Assembly (NCBI RefSeq): GCF_000725545.1
Contig: NZ_KL647056.1
Coordinates: 62,001-126,000, forward strand
DNA: 64,000 nucleotides
Direction: 5' to 3'
Source: Streptomyces exfoliatus
Lineage (GTDB): Bacteria; Actinomycetota; Actinomycetes; Streptomycetales; Streptomycetaceae
Every line of letters starts with the position of its first letter. Positions within the stretch are counted from its first letter, which is position 1. The notes beneath the pieces are model-generated. The model was not told the DNA's origin, did not search any database, and worked only from the letters and a program-made list of their open reading frames with translations. The translations under genes and the position numbers were made by a program. Below are positions 45,588 through 54,034 of this stretch, one piece after another.

Positions 45588-47486
45588 TTGATCACCATGA
45601 TCACCTCCGTTCTCGTCGCCAACCGGGGCGAGATCGCCTGCCGGGTCTTCCGCACCTGCCGTGACCTCGGCATCTCCACCGTCGCCGTGTACTCCGACGC
45701 GGACGCCGACGCCCTGCACGTCCGCGAGGCCGACGCGGCGGTACGGCTGCCGGGGGCCGCGCCCGCGGAGACGTACCTGCGCGGCGACCTGGTGGTGAAG
45801 GCGGCCCTCGCGGCGGGCGCGGACGCCGTCCACCCCGGCTACGGCTTCCTCTCCGAGAACGCCGACTTCGCGCGGGCCGTGACCGACGCGGGCCTGGTCT
45901 GGATCGGGCCGCCGCCGGAGGCGATCGAGGCGATGGCCTCGAAGACCCGGGCGAAGCGGCTCCTGGGGGTCGAGCCGCTCGTCGACGTCACCGAAAGGGA
46001 CCTGCCGGTCCTGGTGAAGGCGGCGGCGGGCGGCGGCGGGCGCGGCATGCGGGTCGTCCGCGAACTAGGCGACCTCGACCAGGCGTTGAAGGCGGCGTCG
46101 GCCGAGGCGGCGAGTGCCTTCGGGGACGGCGAGGTGTTCGTCGAGCCGTACGTGGAGAACGGCCGGCACGTGGAGGTGCAGGTCCTCGCGGACGCGCACG
46201 GCGGTGTCCTGCTGCTCGGCACCCGCGACTGCTCGCTCCAGCGCCGCCACCAGAAGGTGATCGAGGAGTCGCCCGCCCCCGGCCTGCACACGGACGGGAC
46301 CGGCGAGCTCCACGCTCGGGTGAGGGACGCCGTGTCGCGGGTCGGGTACGTGGGCGCGGGAACGGTGGAGTTCCTCCACGAGGACGGCCGCTGGCACTTC
46401 CTGGAGATGAACACCCGGCTCCAGGTGGAGCACCCGGTGACCGAGGCCGTGTACGGCGTCGATCTCGTCGCCCTCCAGATCGCCGTCGCGGAGGGCGCGC
46501 CGCTTCCCACCGGCCCGGTGGTGGAGACCGGTCACGCGGTCGAGGCGCGGCTCTACGCCGAGGACCCCGCCACGGGCTGGACGCCGCAGACGGGTGTCCT
46601 GCACCGGTTCGAGTTCCCGGCCGGTCCCGGCGTCCGCGTCGACACCGGGTACGCCTCGGGGGACACCGTGCCGGTGCACTACGACGCCATGCTCGCCAAG
46701 GTCGTGGCGCACGCGCCGACCCGCGCCGAGGCCGTGCGCAAGCTGGCCCACGTCCTGGAACGGGCGGTGATCCACGGGCCGGCCACCAACCGGGACCTGC
46801 TCGTCGCCTCGCTGCGGCACCCGGAGTTCCGGGACGTCGACCGGCTGGACACCGGCTTCTACGGGCGGAACCTGGAGGCGCTGACCCGCCCCCGGGACGG
46901 CGAGGCGTACGCGGCCGTCGCCGCCGCGCTCGCCGACGCCGCCGGGGCCGGAGGGAGGTTCGGCGGCTGGCGGAACCTTCCTTCGCAGGACCAGGTGAAG
47001 GCGTACGGGGAGCACGAGGTCCGCTACCGGCCGAGCCGGGGAGGCGGATACGAGGTCACCGCCCCGGAAGGCGTCCGGGTCGTGTCGGCGGACCCCGCCC
47101 GGGTGCGTCTCGAAGTGGGCGGTGTCGTACGGGACTTCGACGTCGCCCGGTACGGCGAGAGCGTCCACGTCGGCCCGTACCGGCTCACCGCCCGCCCCCG
47201 TTTCCCGGACCCCGCCGACCAGCGGGAGCCCGGCTCCCTGCTCGCCCCCATGCCCGGCACCGTCGTCCGGGTCGCGGACGGTCTGGCCGTCGGCGACCGG
47301 GTCACCGACGGGCAGCCGCTCCTCTGGCTGGAGGCCATGAAGATGGAGCACCGCGTCATCGCTCCCGCCTCCGGCACGCTCACCGCGCTCCACGCCGCCC
47401 CCGGCCGCCAGGTCGAGGTCGGTGCCCTGCTCGCCGTCGTACAGGCAGACGTCACGACCGAAGCACAGGAGGAAGACCCCGTATGA
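45588..47486 (+). CDS. Acyl-CoA carboxylase alpha subunit (biotin carboxylase + BCCP)
   Basis: 632 residues: biotin carboxylase domain (VLVANRGEIACRVFRTCRDLG, HPGYGFLSENADFA, KAAAGGGGRGMRVV ATP loop, CSLQRRHQKVIEESPAP, FLEMNTRLQVEHPVTE) and a C-terminal biotinyl domain with LEAMKMEH as biotin attachment Lys. Partner of the upstream beta subunit. TTG 45588 (GAGG 8 bases upstream) gives a tandem MITMIT start; ATG 45597 is the alternative. Its end overlaps the next gene by 4 bases (ATGA). Confidence 0.93.
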   Translation: MITMITSVLVANRGEIACRVFRTCRDLGISTVAVYSDADADALHVREADAAVRLPGAAPAETYLRGDLVVKAALAAGADAVHPGYGFLSENADFARAVTDAGLVWIGPPPEAIEAMASKTRAKRLLGVEPLVDVTERDLPVLVKAAAGGGGRGMRVVRELGDLDQALKAASAEAASAFGDGEVFVEPYVENGRHVEVQVLADAHGGVLLLGTRDCSLQRRHQKVIEESPAPGLHTDGTGELHARVRDAVSRVGYVGAGTVEFLHEDGRWHFLEMNTRLQVEHPVTEAVYGVDLVALQIAVAEGAPLPTGPVVETGHAVEARLYAEDPATGWTPQTGVLHRFEFPAGPGVRVDTGYASGDTVPVHYDAMLAKVVAHAPTRAEAVRKLAHVLERAVIHGPATNRDLLVASLRHPEFRDVDRLDTGFYGRNLEALTRPRDGEAYAAVAAALADAAGAGGRFGGWRNLPSQDQVKAYGEHEVRYRPSRGGGYEVTAPEGVRVVSADPARVRLEVGGVVRDFDVARYGESVHVGPYRLTARPRFPDPADQREPGSLLAPMPGTVVRVADGLAVGDRVTDGQPLLWLEAMKMEHRVIAPASGTLTALHAAPGRQVEVGALLAVVQADVTTEAQEEDPV

Positions 47487-48616
47487 GCACCGACATAGAG
47501 CCGAGGGAACACACCGAACTCCGCGCCGCCGTCTCCGCGCTCGGCCGTCGCCACGGCGCCGGTTTCGACCGGGCGACGCTGTGGGCGGAGGCCGGGAAGC
47601 TCGGCTACCTGGGCGTGAACCTGCCCGAGGAGTACGGCGGCGGGGGCGGCGGCATGGCCGAGCTGTCGATCGTCCTGGAGGAGGCGGGCGCCGCCGGCGC
47701 CCCGCTCCTCATGATGGTCGTCTCGCCCGCCATCTGCGGCACGGTCATCGCCCGCTTCGGTACGGAGGGGCAGAAGCGGGCGTGGCTCCCGGGCCTCGCG
47801 GACGGCACGAGGACGATGGCGTTCGGCATCACCGAGCCCGACGCGGGCTCGAACTCGCACCGCATCACGACCACCGCGACCCGCACGGAGGAGGGCTGGG
47901 TCCTCAACGGCCGGAAGGTCTTCGTGTCGGGCGTCGACATCGCGGACGCGACGCTGATCGTGGGCCGTACGTCGGACGCCCGCACCGGCAACCTCAAGGC
48001 CTGCCTCTTCATCGTGCCGCGTGACACCCCCGGCTTCGGGCGGCGCCACATCGAGATGGAACTCGCGGCGGACGAGAAGCAGTTCGAGCTGACCCTCGAC
48101 GACGTGCACCTGCCGGCGGACGCCCTCGTCGGCGACGAGGACGCGGGGCTCCTCCAGCTCTTCGCGGGCCTCAACCCGGAGCGGATCATGACGGCGGCGT
48201 TCGCGATCGGCATGGGCCGCTACGCGCTCGAACGGGCCGTGACGTACGCCAAGGAACGCCAGGTCTGGAAGGCCCCGATCGGCGCCCACCAGGCCATCGC
48301 CCACCCCCTCGCCCAGGCGCACATCGAACTGGAGCTGGCCCGCCTGATGATGCAGAAGGCGGCGAAGCTGTACGACGCGGGCGACGACCTGGGCGCGGGC
48401 GAGGCCGCGAACATGGCGAAGTACGCGGCGGCGGAGGCGTGCGTGAAGGCCGTCGACACCTCGGTCCACACCCTCGGCGGCAACGGCCTCACGAAGGAGT
48501 TCGGCCTGGCCCGACTGATCACGGCGGCCCGGGTGGCCCGGATCGCCCCGGTCAGCCGGGAGATGATCCTGAACTACGTGTCGACCCACACCCTGGGGCT
48601 GCCCAAGTCGTACTGA
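47483..48616 (+). CDS. Acyl-CoA dehydrogenase
   Basis: 377-residue FAD-dependent acyl-CoA dehydrogenase: LGYLGVNLPEEYGGGGGGMAELSIVLEE, FGITEPDAGSNSHRITTTATRTEEGWVLNGRKVFVSG (FAD/acyl binding), ERIMTAAFAIGMGRYALERAVTYAKERQVW and HTLGGNGLTKEFGLARLITAARVARI. Relates to AtuD/citronellyl-CoA or isovaleryl-CoA-type dehydrogenases that make the substrate of the carboxylase. Start ATGA overlap with the alpha subunit. Its last 43 bases overlap the convergent Spo0M-like gene. Confidence 0.92.
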   Translation: MSTDIEPREHTELRAAVSALGRRHGAGFDRATLWAEAGKLGYLGVNLPEEYGGGGGGMAELSIVLEEAGAAGAPLLMMVVSPAICGTVIARFGTEGQKRAWLPGLADGTRTMAFGITEPDAGSNSHRITTTATRTEEGWVLNGRKVFVSGVDIADATLIVGRTSDARTGNLKACLFIVPRDTPGFGRRHIEMELAADEKQFELTLDDVHLPADALVGDEDAGLLQLFAGLNPERIMTAAFAIGMGRYALERAVTYAKERQVWKAPIGAHQAIAHPLAQAHIELELARLMMQKAAKLYDAGDDLGAGEAANMAKYAAAEACVKAVDTSVHTLGGNGLTKEFGLARLITAARVARIAPVSREMILNYVSTHTLGLPKSY

Positions 48617-49446
48617 ACCCGTATGCGGTCGTCGACGGCCTTGTCGGGCAGGGCGGCGACCTCGTCGATCCACTGCCGGGCCCGCGCTTCGAAGTCGACG
48701 TGGCCGACCTCGTGATGGGCGGCCACGTGGCGCAGGGCCGGCGGCTTCTGCCACCAGTCCTTCTCCGTCAGCCCGGACCTGCGGAGGAAGATCTCGGCGC
48801 CGACAGCGTTGCTGTGGACGTACAGCTCCATGTTCTGCGGGCGCCCCTGCCCGCTCGCCTCCAGGGAGGCGACGAGCCGGAAGGCCTGCCGCATGTAGAG
48901 GATGTGCCGCTCGGTGCGAGGGATGTAGTCGTCTTCGATCTGCGCGCTGCGACAGCTGTACCCGGCGGCGGCGAAGGCGTCGAGGAGTGCCTCGTGCAGC
49001 GGGGTCGCGGTGATGCGCAGGGGGTCGCTGTCCGTCCGGTCGGTGATGCCGTCGGCCTCGACGTAGGTGTACGCGGCAAGGCGCACGCCGTCGAGCTGCC
49101 TGCCGCGTACCTCGGACACCGGGGTCTCCCAACGGAGACGGAAGCGGAGGGGCACCCGCGTCTCCTCGCCCTTGCGCACGGTGAAGAGGTTGGTGACGCG
49201 GAAGTGCGCGATCCTGTCGCCGGAGTCGGTGTCGGCCTCGCCGCTCTTGCCGACGGCGGCCGGCGCGTTGGCGACGAGCTTCATGTCGACGTTCCGCACG
49301 TGCACGTCCCGGTCGGATGCGCGCAGCACGATCTCGCCGCTCAGTAGCCCGCCCGGCGGGACCGGTTCGTCCGGCAGGACGGTGTCGATCTCCAGCGGTA
49401 TCCCGCCGCTCCCCTTACCGCTGCCCAGCAGCCGTTTGAATACCAT
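48574..49446 (-). CDS. spo0M: Spo0M-like (arrestin-fold) sporulation protein
   Basis: 290 residues: MVFKRLLGSGKGSGGIPLEIDTVLPDEPVPPGGLLSGEIVLR and HVRNVDMKLVANAP match the SpoOM/arrestin-like beta-sandwich family; GYSCRSAQIEDDYIPR and RQWIDEVAALPD lie in the C-terminal half. The family affects sporulation in Bacillus; in Streptomyces the role is not settled. It separates the two catabolic operons and converges on, and overlaps, the acyl-CoA dehydrogenase gene. Confidence 0.85.
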   Translation of the reverse strand: MVFKRLLGSGKGSGGIPLEIDTVLPDEPVPPGGLLSGEIVLRASDRDVHVRNVDMKLVANAPAAVGKSGEADTDSGDRIAHFRVTNLFTVRKGEETRVPLRFRLRWETPVSEVRGRQLDGVRLAAYTYVEADGITDRTDSDPLRITATPLHEALLDAFAAAGYSCRSAQIEDDYIPRTERHILYMRQAFRLVASLEASGQGRPQNMELYVHSNAVGAEIFLRRSGLTEKDWWQKPPALRHVAAHHEVGHVDFEARARQWIDEVAALPDKAVDDRIRVQYDLGSPRVWVDT

Positions 49447-49533
49447 GCGCGCAGGCTAACGGGCTTCACCGGGGCGCGGGTTGGCATCCACGGCATCGTC
49501 CGGCTCGGATGACGCGGCCTGCCCAAGAATCAT

Positions 49534-49554
49534 GCAGGCGTGCTTGATTGTTTC
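49534..49554. promoter_or_regulatory. TetR-type operator, copy 2 (second catabolic operon)
   Basis: GCAGGCGTGCTTGATTGTTT matches copy 1 at 41377 in 18 of 21 positions, including the complete right arm GCTTGATTGTTTC. It lies about 85 bases before the ligase gene that heads the operon encoding the TetR regulator. Confidence 0.7.
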
Positions 49555-49637
49555 GATGGAGTGCTGCCAGGGTCTCCCCAAGCCGTACCGGCACGGGCGA
49601 TCCTGGCGATCACCTTCCACCGCTCAGGGGGCAACGC

Positions 49638-51212
49638 ATGCTGTTCCGCAGTGAGTACGAGAACGTGTCCACCGTCTCCCTCCCCATCCACGACGCCGTC
49701 CTCGGCCGCGCCGCCGAGCGCGGCGACCTGCCCGCGCTGATCGACGGGACCGGCGAACTCACCCTCACCCACGGGCAGGTCGACGCCTTCCACCGGCTCG
49801 TGGCCGCCGGGCTCGCCGAGGCCGGGGTGCGGAAGGGGGACGTGCTCGCGCTGCACAGCCCCAACACCGTGCTGTTCCCCGTCGCCTTCTACGCCGCCAC
49901 GCGTGCCGGCGCCGCCGTCACCACCGTGCACCCGCTCGCCACGCCCGAGGAGTTCGCCAAGCAGCTCAGGGACTCGGCCGCGCGCTGGATCGTGACCGTG
50001 TCGCCGCTGCTCGCCTCCGCCCGCGCCGCCGCCGAACTCGCGGGCGGGATCGAGGAGATCTTCGTCTGCGACCAGGCGGAGTCGGGTGACGTGCGGTCGT
50101 TGCAGGCGTTCCTCGGCTCCACCGGACCCGTGCCCGAGATCGACGTCGACCCCGACGAGGACGTCGCCGCCCTCCCGTACTCCTCCGGCACCACCGGCGT
50201 CCCCAAGGGCGTGATGCTCACGCACGCCTCCATCGCCACCAACCTGGCCCAGCTGGAGCCGGTCATCCCGATGGGACCGGGCGACCGCATCCTCGCCGTA
50301 CTGCCCTTCTTCCACATCTACGGGCTCACCGCGCTCATGAACGCGCCCCTCCGCCAGGGCGCCACCGTCGTCGTCCTGCCCCGCTTCGAGCTCGACACCT
50401 TCCTCGCCGCCATCCAGAAGCACCGCATCAACGGCCTGTACGTGGCGCCGCCGATCGTCCTCGCCCTCGCCAAGCACCCGGCCGTCGCCGACTACGACCT
50501 GTCCTCCCTGGAGTACATCGTCAGCGCCGCCGCCCCGCTCGACGCGGCCCTCGCCGAGGCCTGTTCGGCGCGGCTCGGGCTGCCGCCGGTCCTCCAGGCG
50601 TACGGCATGACGGAGCTGTCCCCCGGCACCCACGTCGTCCCCCTCGACGCCGCGAACCCGCCGCCCGGCACCGTCGGCAAGCTGCTGCCCTCCACCGAGA
50701 TGCGGATCCTCTCCCTCGACGACCCGTCGAAGGACGCCGCCCCGGGCGAGGAGGGCGAGGTCGCCATCCGGGGGCCGCAGGTCATGAAGGGCTACCTCGG
50801 ACGCCCCGACGCCACCGCCGCCATGATCGACGCCGACGGCTGGGTGCACACCGGCGACATCGGACGGGTCGACGCCGGCGGCTGGCTGTTCGTCGTCGAC
50901 CGCGTCAAGGAACTCATCAAGTACAAGGGCTTCCAGGTCGCCCCCGCCGAGCTCGAAGCGCTCCTCCTCACCCACGACGGCATCGCCGACGCCGCCGTCA
51001 TCGGCGTCACCGACGCCGAGGGCACCGAGATACCCAAGGCCTTCGTCGTACGCCAGCCGGCCGCGCCGGACCTCTCCGCCGAGGACGTCATGGCGCACGT
51101 CGCGGCCCGCGTCGCCCCGTACAAGAAGGTCCGCAGCGTCGAGTTCGTCGACACCGTCCCCCGGGCAGCGTCCGGGAAGATCCTCCGCAGGGAATTGAGG
51201 GACCGCACATGA
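49638..51212 (+). CDS. AMP-forming acyl-CoA ligase
   Basis: 524-residue ANL-superfamily ligase of the 4-coumarate:CoA ligase-like group. Motifs: YSSGTTGVPKGVMLTH (P-loop), QAYGMTELSPGT (adenine), GWVHTGDIGRVDAGGWLFVVDRVKELIKYKGFQVAPAELE (hinge) and catalytic Lys in RAASGKILRR. Activates a carboxylic acid to its CoA thioester, the expected entry step. ATG 49638 follows AGGGGG. Ends in ATGA overlap with the hydratase gene. Confidence 0.93.
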   Translation: MLFRSEYENVSTVSLPIHDAVLGRAAERGDLPALIDGTGELTLTHGQVDAFHRLVAAGLAEAGVRKGDVLALHSPNTVLFPVAFYAATRAGAAVTTVHPLATPEEFAKQLRDSAARWIVTVSPLLASARAAAELAGGIEEIFVCDQAESGDVRSLQAFLGSTGPVPEIDVDPDEDVAALPYSSGTTGVPKGVMLTHASIATNLAQLEPVIPMGPGDRILAVLPFFHIYGLTALMNAPLRQGATVVVLPRFELDTFLAAIQKHRINGLYVAPPIVLALAKHPAVADYDLSSLEYIVSAAAPLDAALAEACSARLGLPPVLQAYGMTELSPGTHVVPLDAANPPPGTVGKLLPSTEMRILSLDDPSKDAAPGEEGEVAIRGPQVMKGYLGRPDATAAMIDADGWVHTGDIGRVDAGGWLFVVDRVKELIKYKGFQVAPAELEALLLTHDGIADAAVIGVTDAEGTEIPKAFVVRQPAAPDLSAEDVMAHVAARVAPYKKVRSVEFVDTVPRAASGKILRRELRDRT

Positions 51213-51955
51213 GCCCGGCCGCCGACAGCGCCACCGTCATCGTCACCGAGGAACGGGGCATCACCACCCTCACCCTGGACTCCCCGGCCACCCGCAACGC
51301 GCTCTCGGGGACGCTCGTCACCGAACTCGCCGACGCGCTCACCGCCTGCGGCAAGGACCCGGCGGTCCGGGCGGTGGTCCTCACCCACACCGGCACCACC
51401 TTCAGCGCGGGCGCCGACCTGAAGGCGCCGCCGAGCCCGTACGCCTTCGTGGACCTGCTCCGGCAGATCGTCGAGCTGCCGAAACCGGTCGTCGGCCACG
51501 TCACCGCCGGTGGTCACACCCGGGCCGGCGGTCTCGGTCTGCTCGGCGCCTGCGACATCGTGCTGGCCGGGGAGGGCGCGGACTTCGCCCTCACGGAGGT
51601 ACGGATCGGGGTCGCGCCCGCCGTCATCTCCCTCACCCTCCTGCCGAAGCTGGAACCGCGCGCGGCGGCCCGCCACTACCTGACGGGCGAGCGGTTCGGC
51701 GTCCCCGAGGCCGTCGCCATGGGGCTCGTGACGGCGGGCGACGAGGACCTGCCCGGCATCCTCGACTCCTTGCGCGCCGCCTCCCCGCAGGGCCTGCGGG
51801 AGGCCAAGCGGCTGGTCACCGCTAGAGTCCTGGAGACCTTCGAGCGCGACGCGGAGGACCTGGTGCGGACGTCGGCCACGCTCTTCGCCTCCGCCGAGGC
51901 GCGCGAGGGGATGACGGCCTTCCTCGAACGACGGGACCCCGCATGGCGGCTCTGA
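51209..51955 (+). CDS. Enoyl-CoA hydratase/isomerase
   Basis: 248-residue crotonase: ITTLTLDSPATRNALS, TFSAGADLKAPP (oxyanion loop 1), VVGHVTAGGHTRAGGLGLLGACDIVLA (oxyanion loop 2, somewhat divergent), FALTEVRIGVAPAVIS. This last motif resembles AtuE/LiuC-type hydratases of the isohexenyl-/methylglutaconyl-CoA step. ATG in ATGA overlap with the ligase; the TetR gene starts inside its 3' end. Confidence 0.9.
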   Translation: MSPAADSATVIVTEERGITTLTLDSPATRNALSGTLVTELADALTACGKDPAVRAVVLTHTGTTFSAGADLKAPPSPYAFVDLLRQIVELPKPVVGHVTAGGHTRAGGLGLLGACDIVLAGEGADFALTEVRIGVAPAVISLTLLPKLEPRAAARHYLTGERFGVPEAVAMGLVTAGDEDLPGILDSLRAASPQGLREAKRLVTARVLETFERDAEDLVRTSATLFASAEAREGMTAFLERRDPAWRL

Positions 51956-52602
51956 CCGCACCTGACCGGCAGCCGGACCGGAATCCCGAGCCGGACCGGA
52001 ACCCGAAGCAGGACCGGAACGCCAAGGCGGACCGCAACCCCAAGCAGGACCGGAGCCGCGCCACCCGGCAGCGGCTCCTGGAAGCCGCCGTGTCCTGCCT
52101 GGCCGAACACGGCTGGGCGGGCTCCACGGTGGCCGTCGTCGCGGAACGGGCCGGCGTCTCCCGGGGCGCCGCCCAGCACCACTTCCCGACCCGCGAGGAC
52201 CTGTTCACGGCGGCCGTCGAGTACGTCGCCGAGGAACGCTCGCAGGCGCTGCGCGCCCTCCCGTCCGACAACCGGGAGCAGGCCGTCTCCGGCATCGTCG
52301 ACCTCTACACGGGCCCCCTCTTCCGGGCCGCCCTCCACCTGTGGGTCGCCGCCGCCAACGAGGACCAGCTCCGCGACCGGGTCGCGGAGCTGGAGGCCCG
52401 TGTCGGCCGCGAGTCCCACCGCATCGCCGTCGAGGTCCTGGGCGCGGACGAGTCCCGCCCGGGCGTCCGGGAGACGGTTCAGGGGCTCCTGGACATGGCG
52501 CGGGGTCTGGGCCTCGCCACCCTTCTGACGGACGACCGCGCCCGCCGGGAACGGGTGGTGTCCCAGTGGGCGCGGCTCGTGAACGAAGCCCTGAGCGATT
52601 AG
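51943..52602 (+). CDS. TetR-family regulator of the acyl-CoA catabolic operons
   Basis: 219 residues. Residues about 45-90 form the HTH (RQRLLEAAVSCLAEHGWAGSTVAVVAERAGVSRGAAQHHFPTREDLFTAAVEYV). The first ~38 residues are a repeated linker rich in DRNPK units, unlike typical TetR N-termini. Cotranscribed with ligase and hydratase (13-base overlap). Two nearly identical palindromes at 41377 and 49534 are its probable operators, with an acyl-CoA as likely ligand. Ends with a 4-base overlap with the convergent metalloprotease gene. Confidence 0.9.
   Translation: MAALTAPDRQPDRNPEPDRNPKQDRNAKADRNPKQDRSRATRQRLLEAAVSCLAEHGWAGSTVAVVAERAGVSRGAAQHHFPTREDLFTAAVEYVAEERSQALRALPSDNREQAVSGIVDLYTGPLFRAALHLWVAAANEDQLRDRVAELEARVGRESHRIAVEVLGADESRPGVRETVQGLLDMARGLGLATLLTDDRARRERVVSQWARLVNEALSD
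51973..52056 (+). repeat. 18-base tandem repeat in tetR 5' coding region
   Basis: About four and a half copies of an 18-base unit (CCGGACCGGAACCCGAAG-like) encode PDRNPE, PDRNPK, QDRNAK, ADRNPK and QDRS. It lies before the HTH and keeps the frame. Confidence 0.85.
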
Positions 52603-53666
52603 ACCCCCGGGATCTCCCGGGCCTGGAAGGCCGCCCGCACGGCGTTCGCCGCCGACGCGCCGTACATCCGCTCCGCCGTCGCGACCGTCGTCCGGGCCGC
52701 CGCCTCGAAGCTGGTGTCGGGCGCGAAGCCGAACTGCGCGTTCACGATGATCCGGCCGGCGGTGCGCGCGCCGAGCGAGGTGTGGATGTCGAGGAGCGCC
52801 CGGGACCAGATCTCGCCGTCGGCGTGGACCTCGCCCTCGCGGTCCGCGTACGTCTTGGTGCCGTCGAGGCGGCGCAGGCAGTGCGGGGCGGCGCTGTAGC
52901 CGGTGGCGTCCCAGTCGGCGACGCAGGCCGCGTCGGCCTTCAGGGGCCAGCCGTACTTCTCGACCGCGTGCGTGCCGACGGCCATGGCCAGGTAGTCGCC
53001 GAAGGCCTCGCCGATAGCGCCGGACTCCGCGGTCGTGCCGAAGCCGGGGACCTGGGCGTGGTGCACGGCGTGGCCGTACTCGTGGACGACGACCTCGGCG
53101 TCCTCGGCGTCGTCCACGCCGCCCTTGCCGAGGCGGATCTCGGCCTTCTTGTCGGTGAAGTAGGAGTTGTCGGCGCCCCACTGGTTGAGCCGGACCGGCT
53201 GCACGCGGTCGTTGGCCCCGGGCAGCTCGGTGCCGAAGCCGAGACCCTGGAGGTATTCCTGCGCCTCGTTGACCCAGAAGTACGCCATGACCTGCTCGAA
53301 CTCGTCGTCGGAGCGGTTGTACGAGGTGGCGGCGGCGACGGAGGCGGGCTTGCCGGTCTCGGAGCGGACCTGGGCCCACTTGCCGGACAGGCCGCCGCTC
53401 GCGTCGAGGTTCCGCAGCGTGGCGAGGGTGTACGCGGAGGCGGGGACGTCGCTCGCGGCGTCCTTGTGGTCGGCGAGGGTCTGGTCGCCGGTGGACTGGA
53501 CCGGGTTCACCATGAAGATGCGGGCCTGCGGCAGCGAGGCGGCCGACAGCGACGAGGGCTGCGGCGAGGCGGCGACGGCGCCCGTGGACGGGAGCAGCGC
53601 CGCGGTGGCGGTGGCCACGGTGACGGCGGCCGCGGCGACCAGGCCACGAGAGGTGCGGCGGGTCAT
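52599..53666 (-). CDS. Secreted zinc metalloprotease (gluzincin, M4-like)
   Basis: 355 residues. Signal peptide about 1-32 (GLVAAAAVTVATATAALLPSTGAVAA). Zinc site HEYGH (residues 195-199) and third ligand Glu in SGAIGEAFGDYL (Glu220), the thermolysin-like ExxxD pattern. Compact: much shorter than M4 enzymes with their propeptides. Likely extracellular. ATG 53666 is preferred because AGGAGG sits 6-7 bases upstream; ATG 53672 touches it. Confidence 0.85.
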   Translation of the reverse strand: MTRRTSRGLVAAAAVTVATATAALLPSTGAVAASPQPSSLSAASLPQARIFMVNPVQSTGDQTLADHKDAASDVPASAYTLATLRNLDASGGLSGKWAQVRSETGKPASVAAATSYNRSDDEFEQVMAYFWVNEAQEYLQGLGFGTELPGANDRVQPVRLNQWGADNSYFTDKKAEIRLGKGGVDDAEDAEVVVHEYGHAVHHAQVPGFGTTAESGAIGEAFGDYLAMAVGTHAVEKYGWPLKADAACVADWDATGYSAAPHCLRRLDGTKTYADREGEVHADGEIWSRALLDIHTSLGARTAGRIIVNAQFGFAPDTSFEAAARTTVATAERMYGASAANAVRAAFQAREIPGV

Positions 53667-53834
53667 GGACATCCTCCTGCGATGGGATGCTGCGACGGGA
53701 AGCTTGGCGTGTACTCAACACGCAGTGGCGGCGATCTTCGCGTACGCCCGGCACTTTGAACAGCCCCCGAGGAGTCCGCCCCGGACGTGACCCGGGCCAC
53801 AGGCGATCTCCCCGGCCCGCAGTACTCTGGTCGC

Positions 53835-53909
53835 ATGCCTACGCTCGTACGCCGTCGCCACGTGGACTTCGTCCGCGTCACGACCATGAGCTGTCGCCGC
53901 TCCGCCTGA
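53835..53909 (+). CDS. Leader peptide (24 residues, CR-containing)
   Basis: Begins MPTLVRRRHVDFVRV and ends SCRRSA. The RRHVD-[LF]-x-RV...CR pattern matches the short 'putative leader peptides' that precede Streptomyces genes for sulfur/cysteine-related metabolism and are thought to act through translation of the Cys codon. Located 125 bases before the oxygenase gene. Confidence 0.7.
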   Translation: MPTLVRRRHVDFVRVTTMSCRRSA

Positions 53910-54034
53910 CCCTCCCGGGCTCCACCACCGCCCCCTGGGTCCCCCGTCAGAGCCCCAAGCCGACCGGCACCCGTGGCCCCCGCCCCACCCTCAGGCGGCC
54001 GCCCCGGGCACCCGTACACCCCGCGGATGCACCC

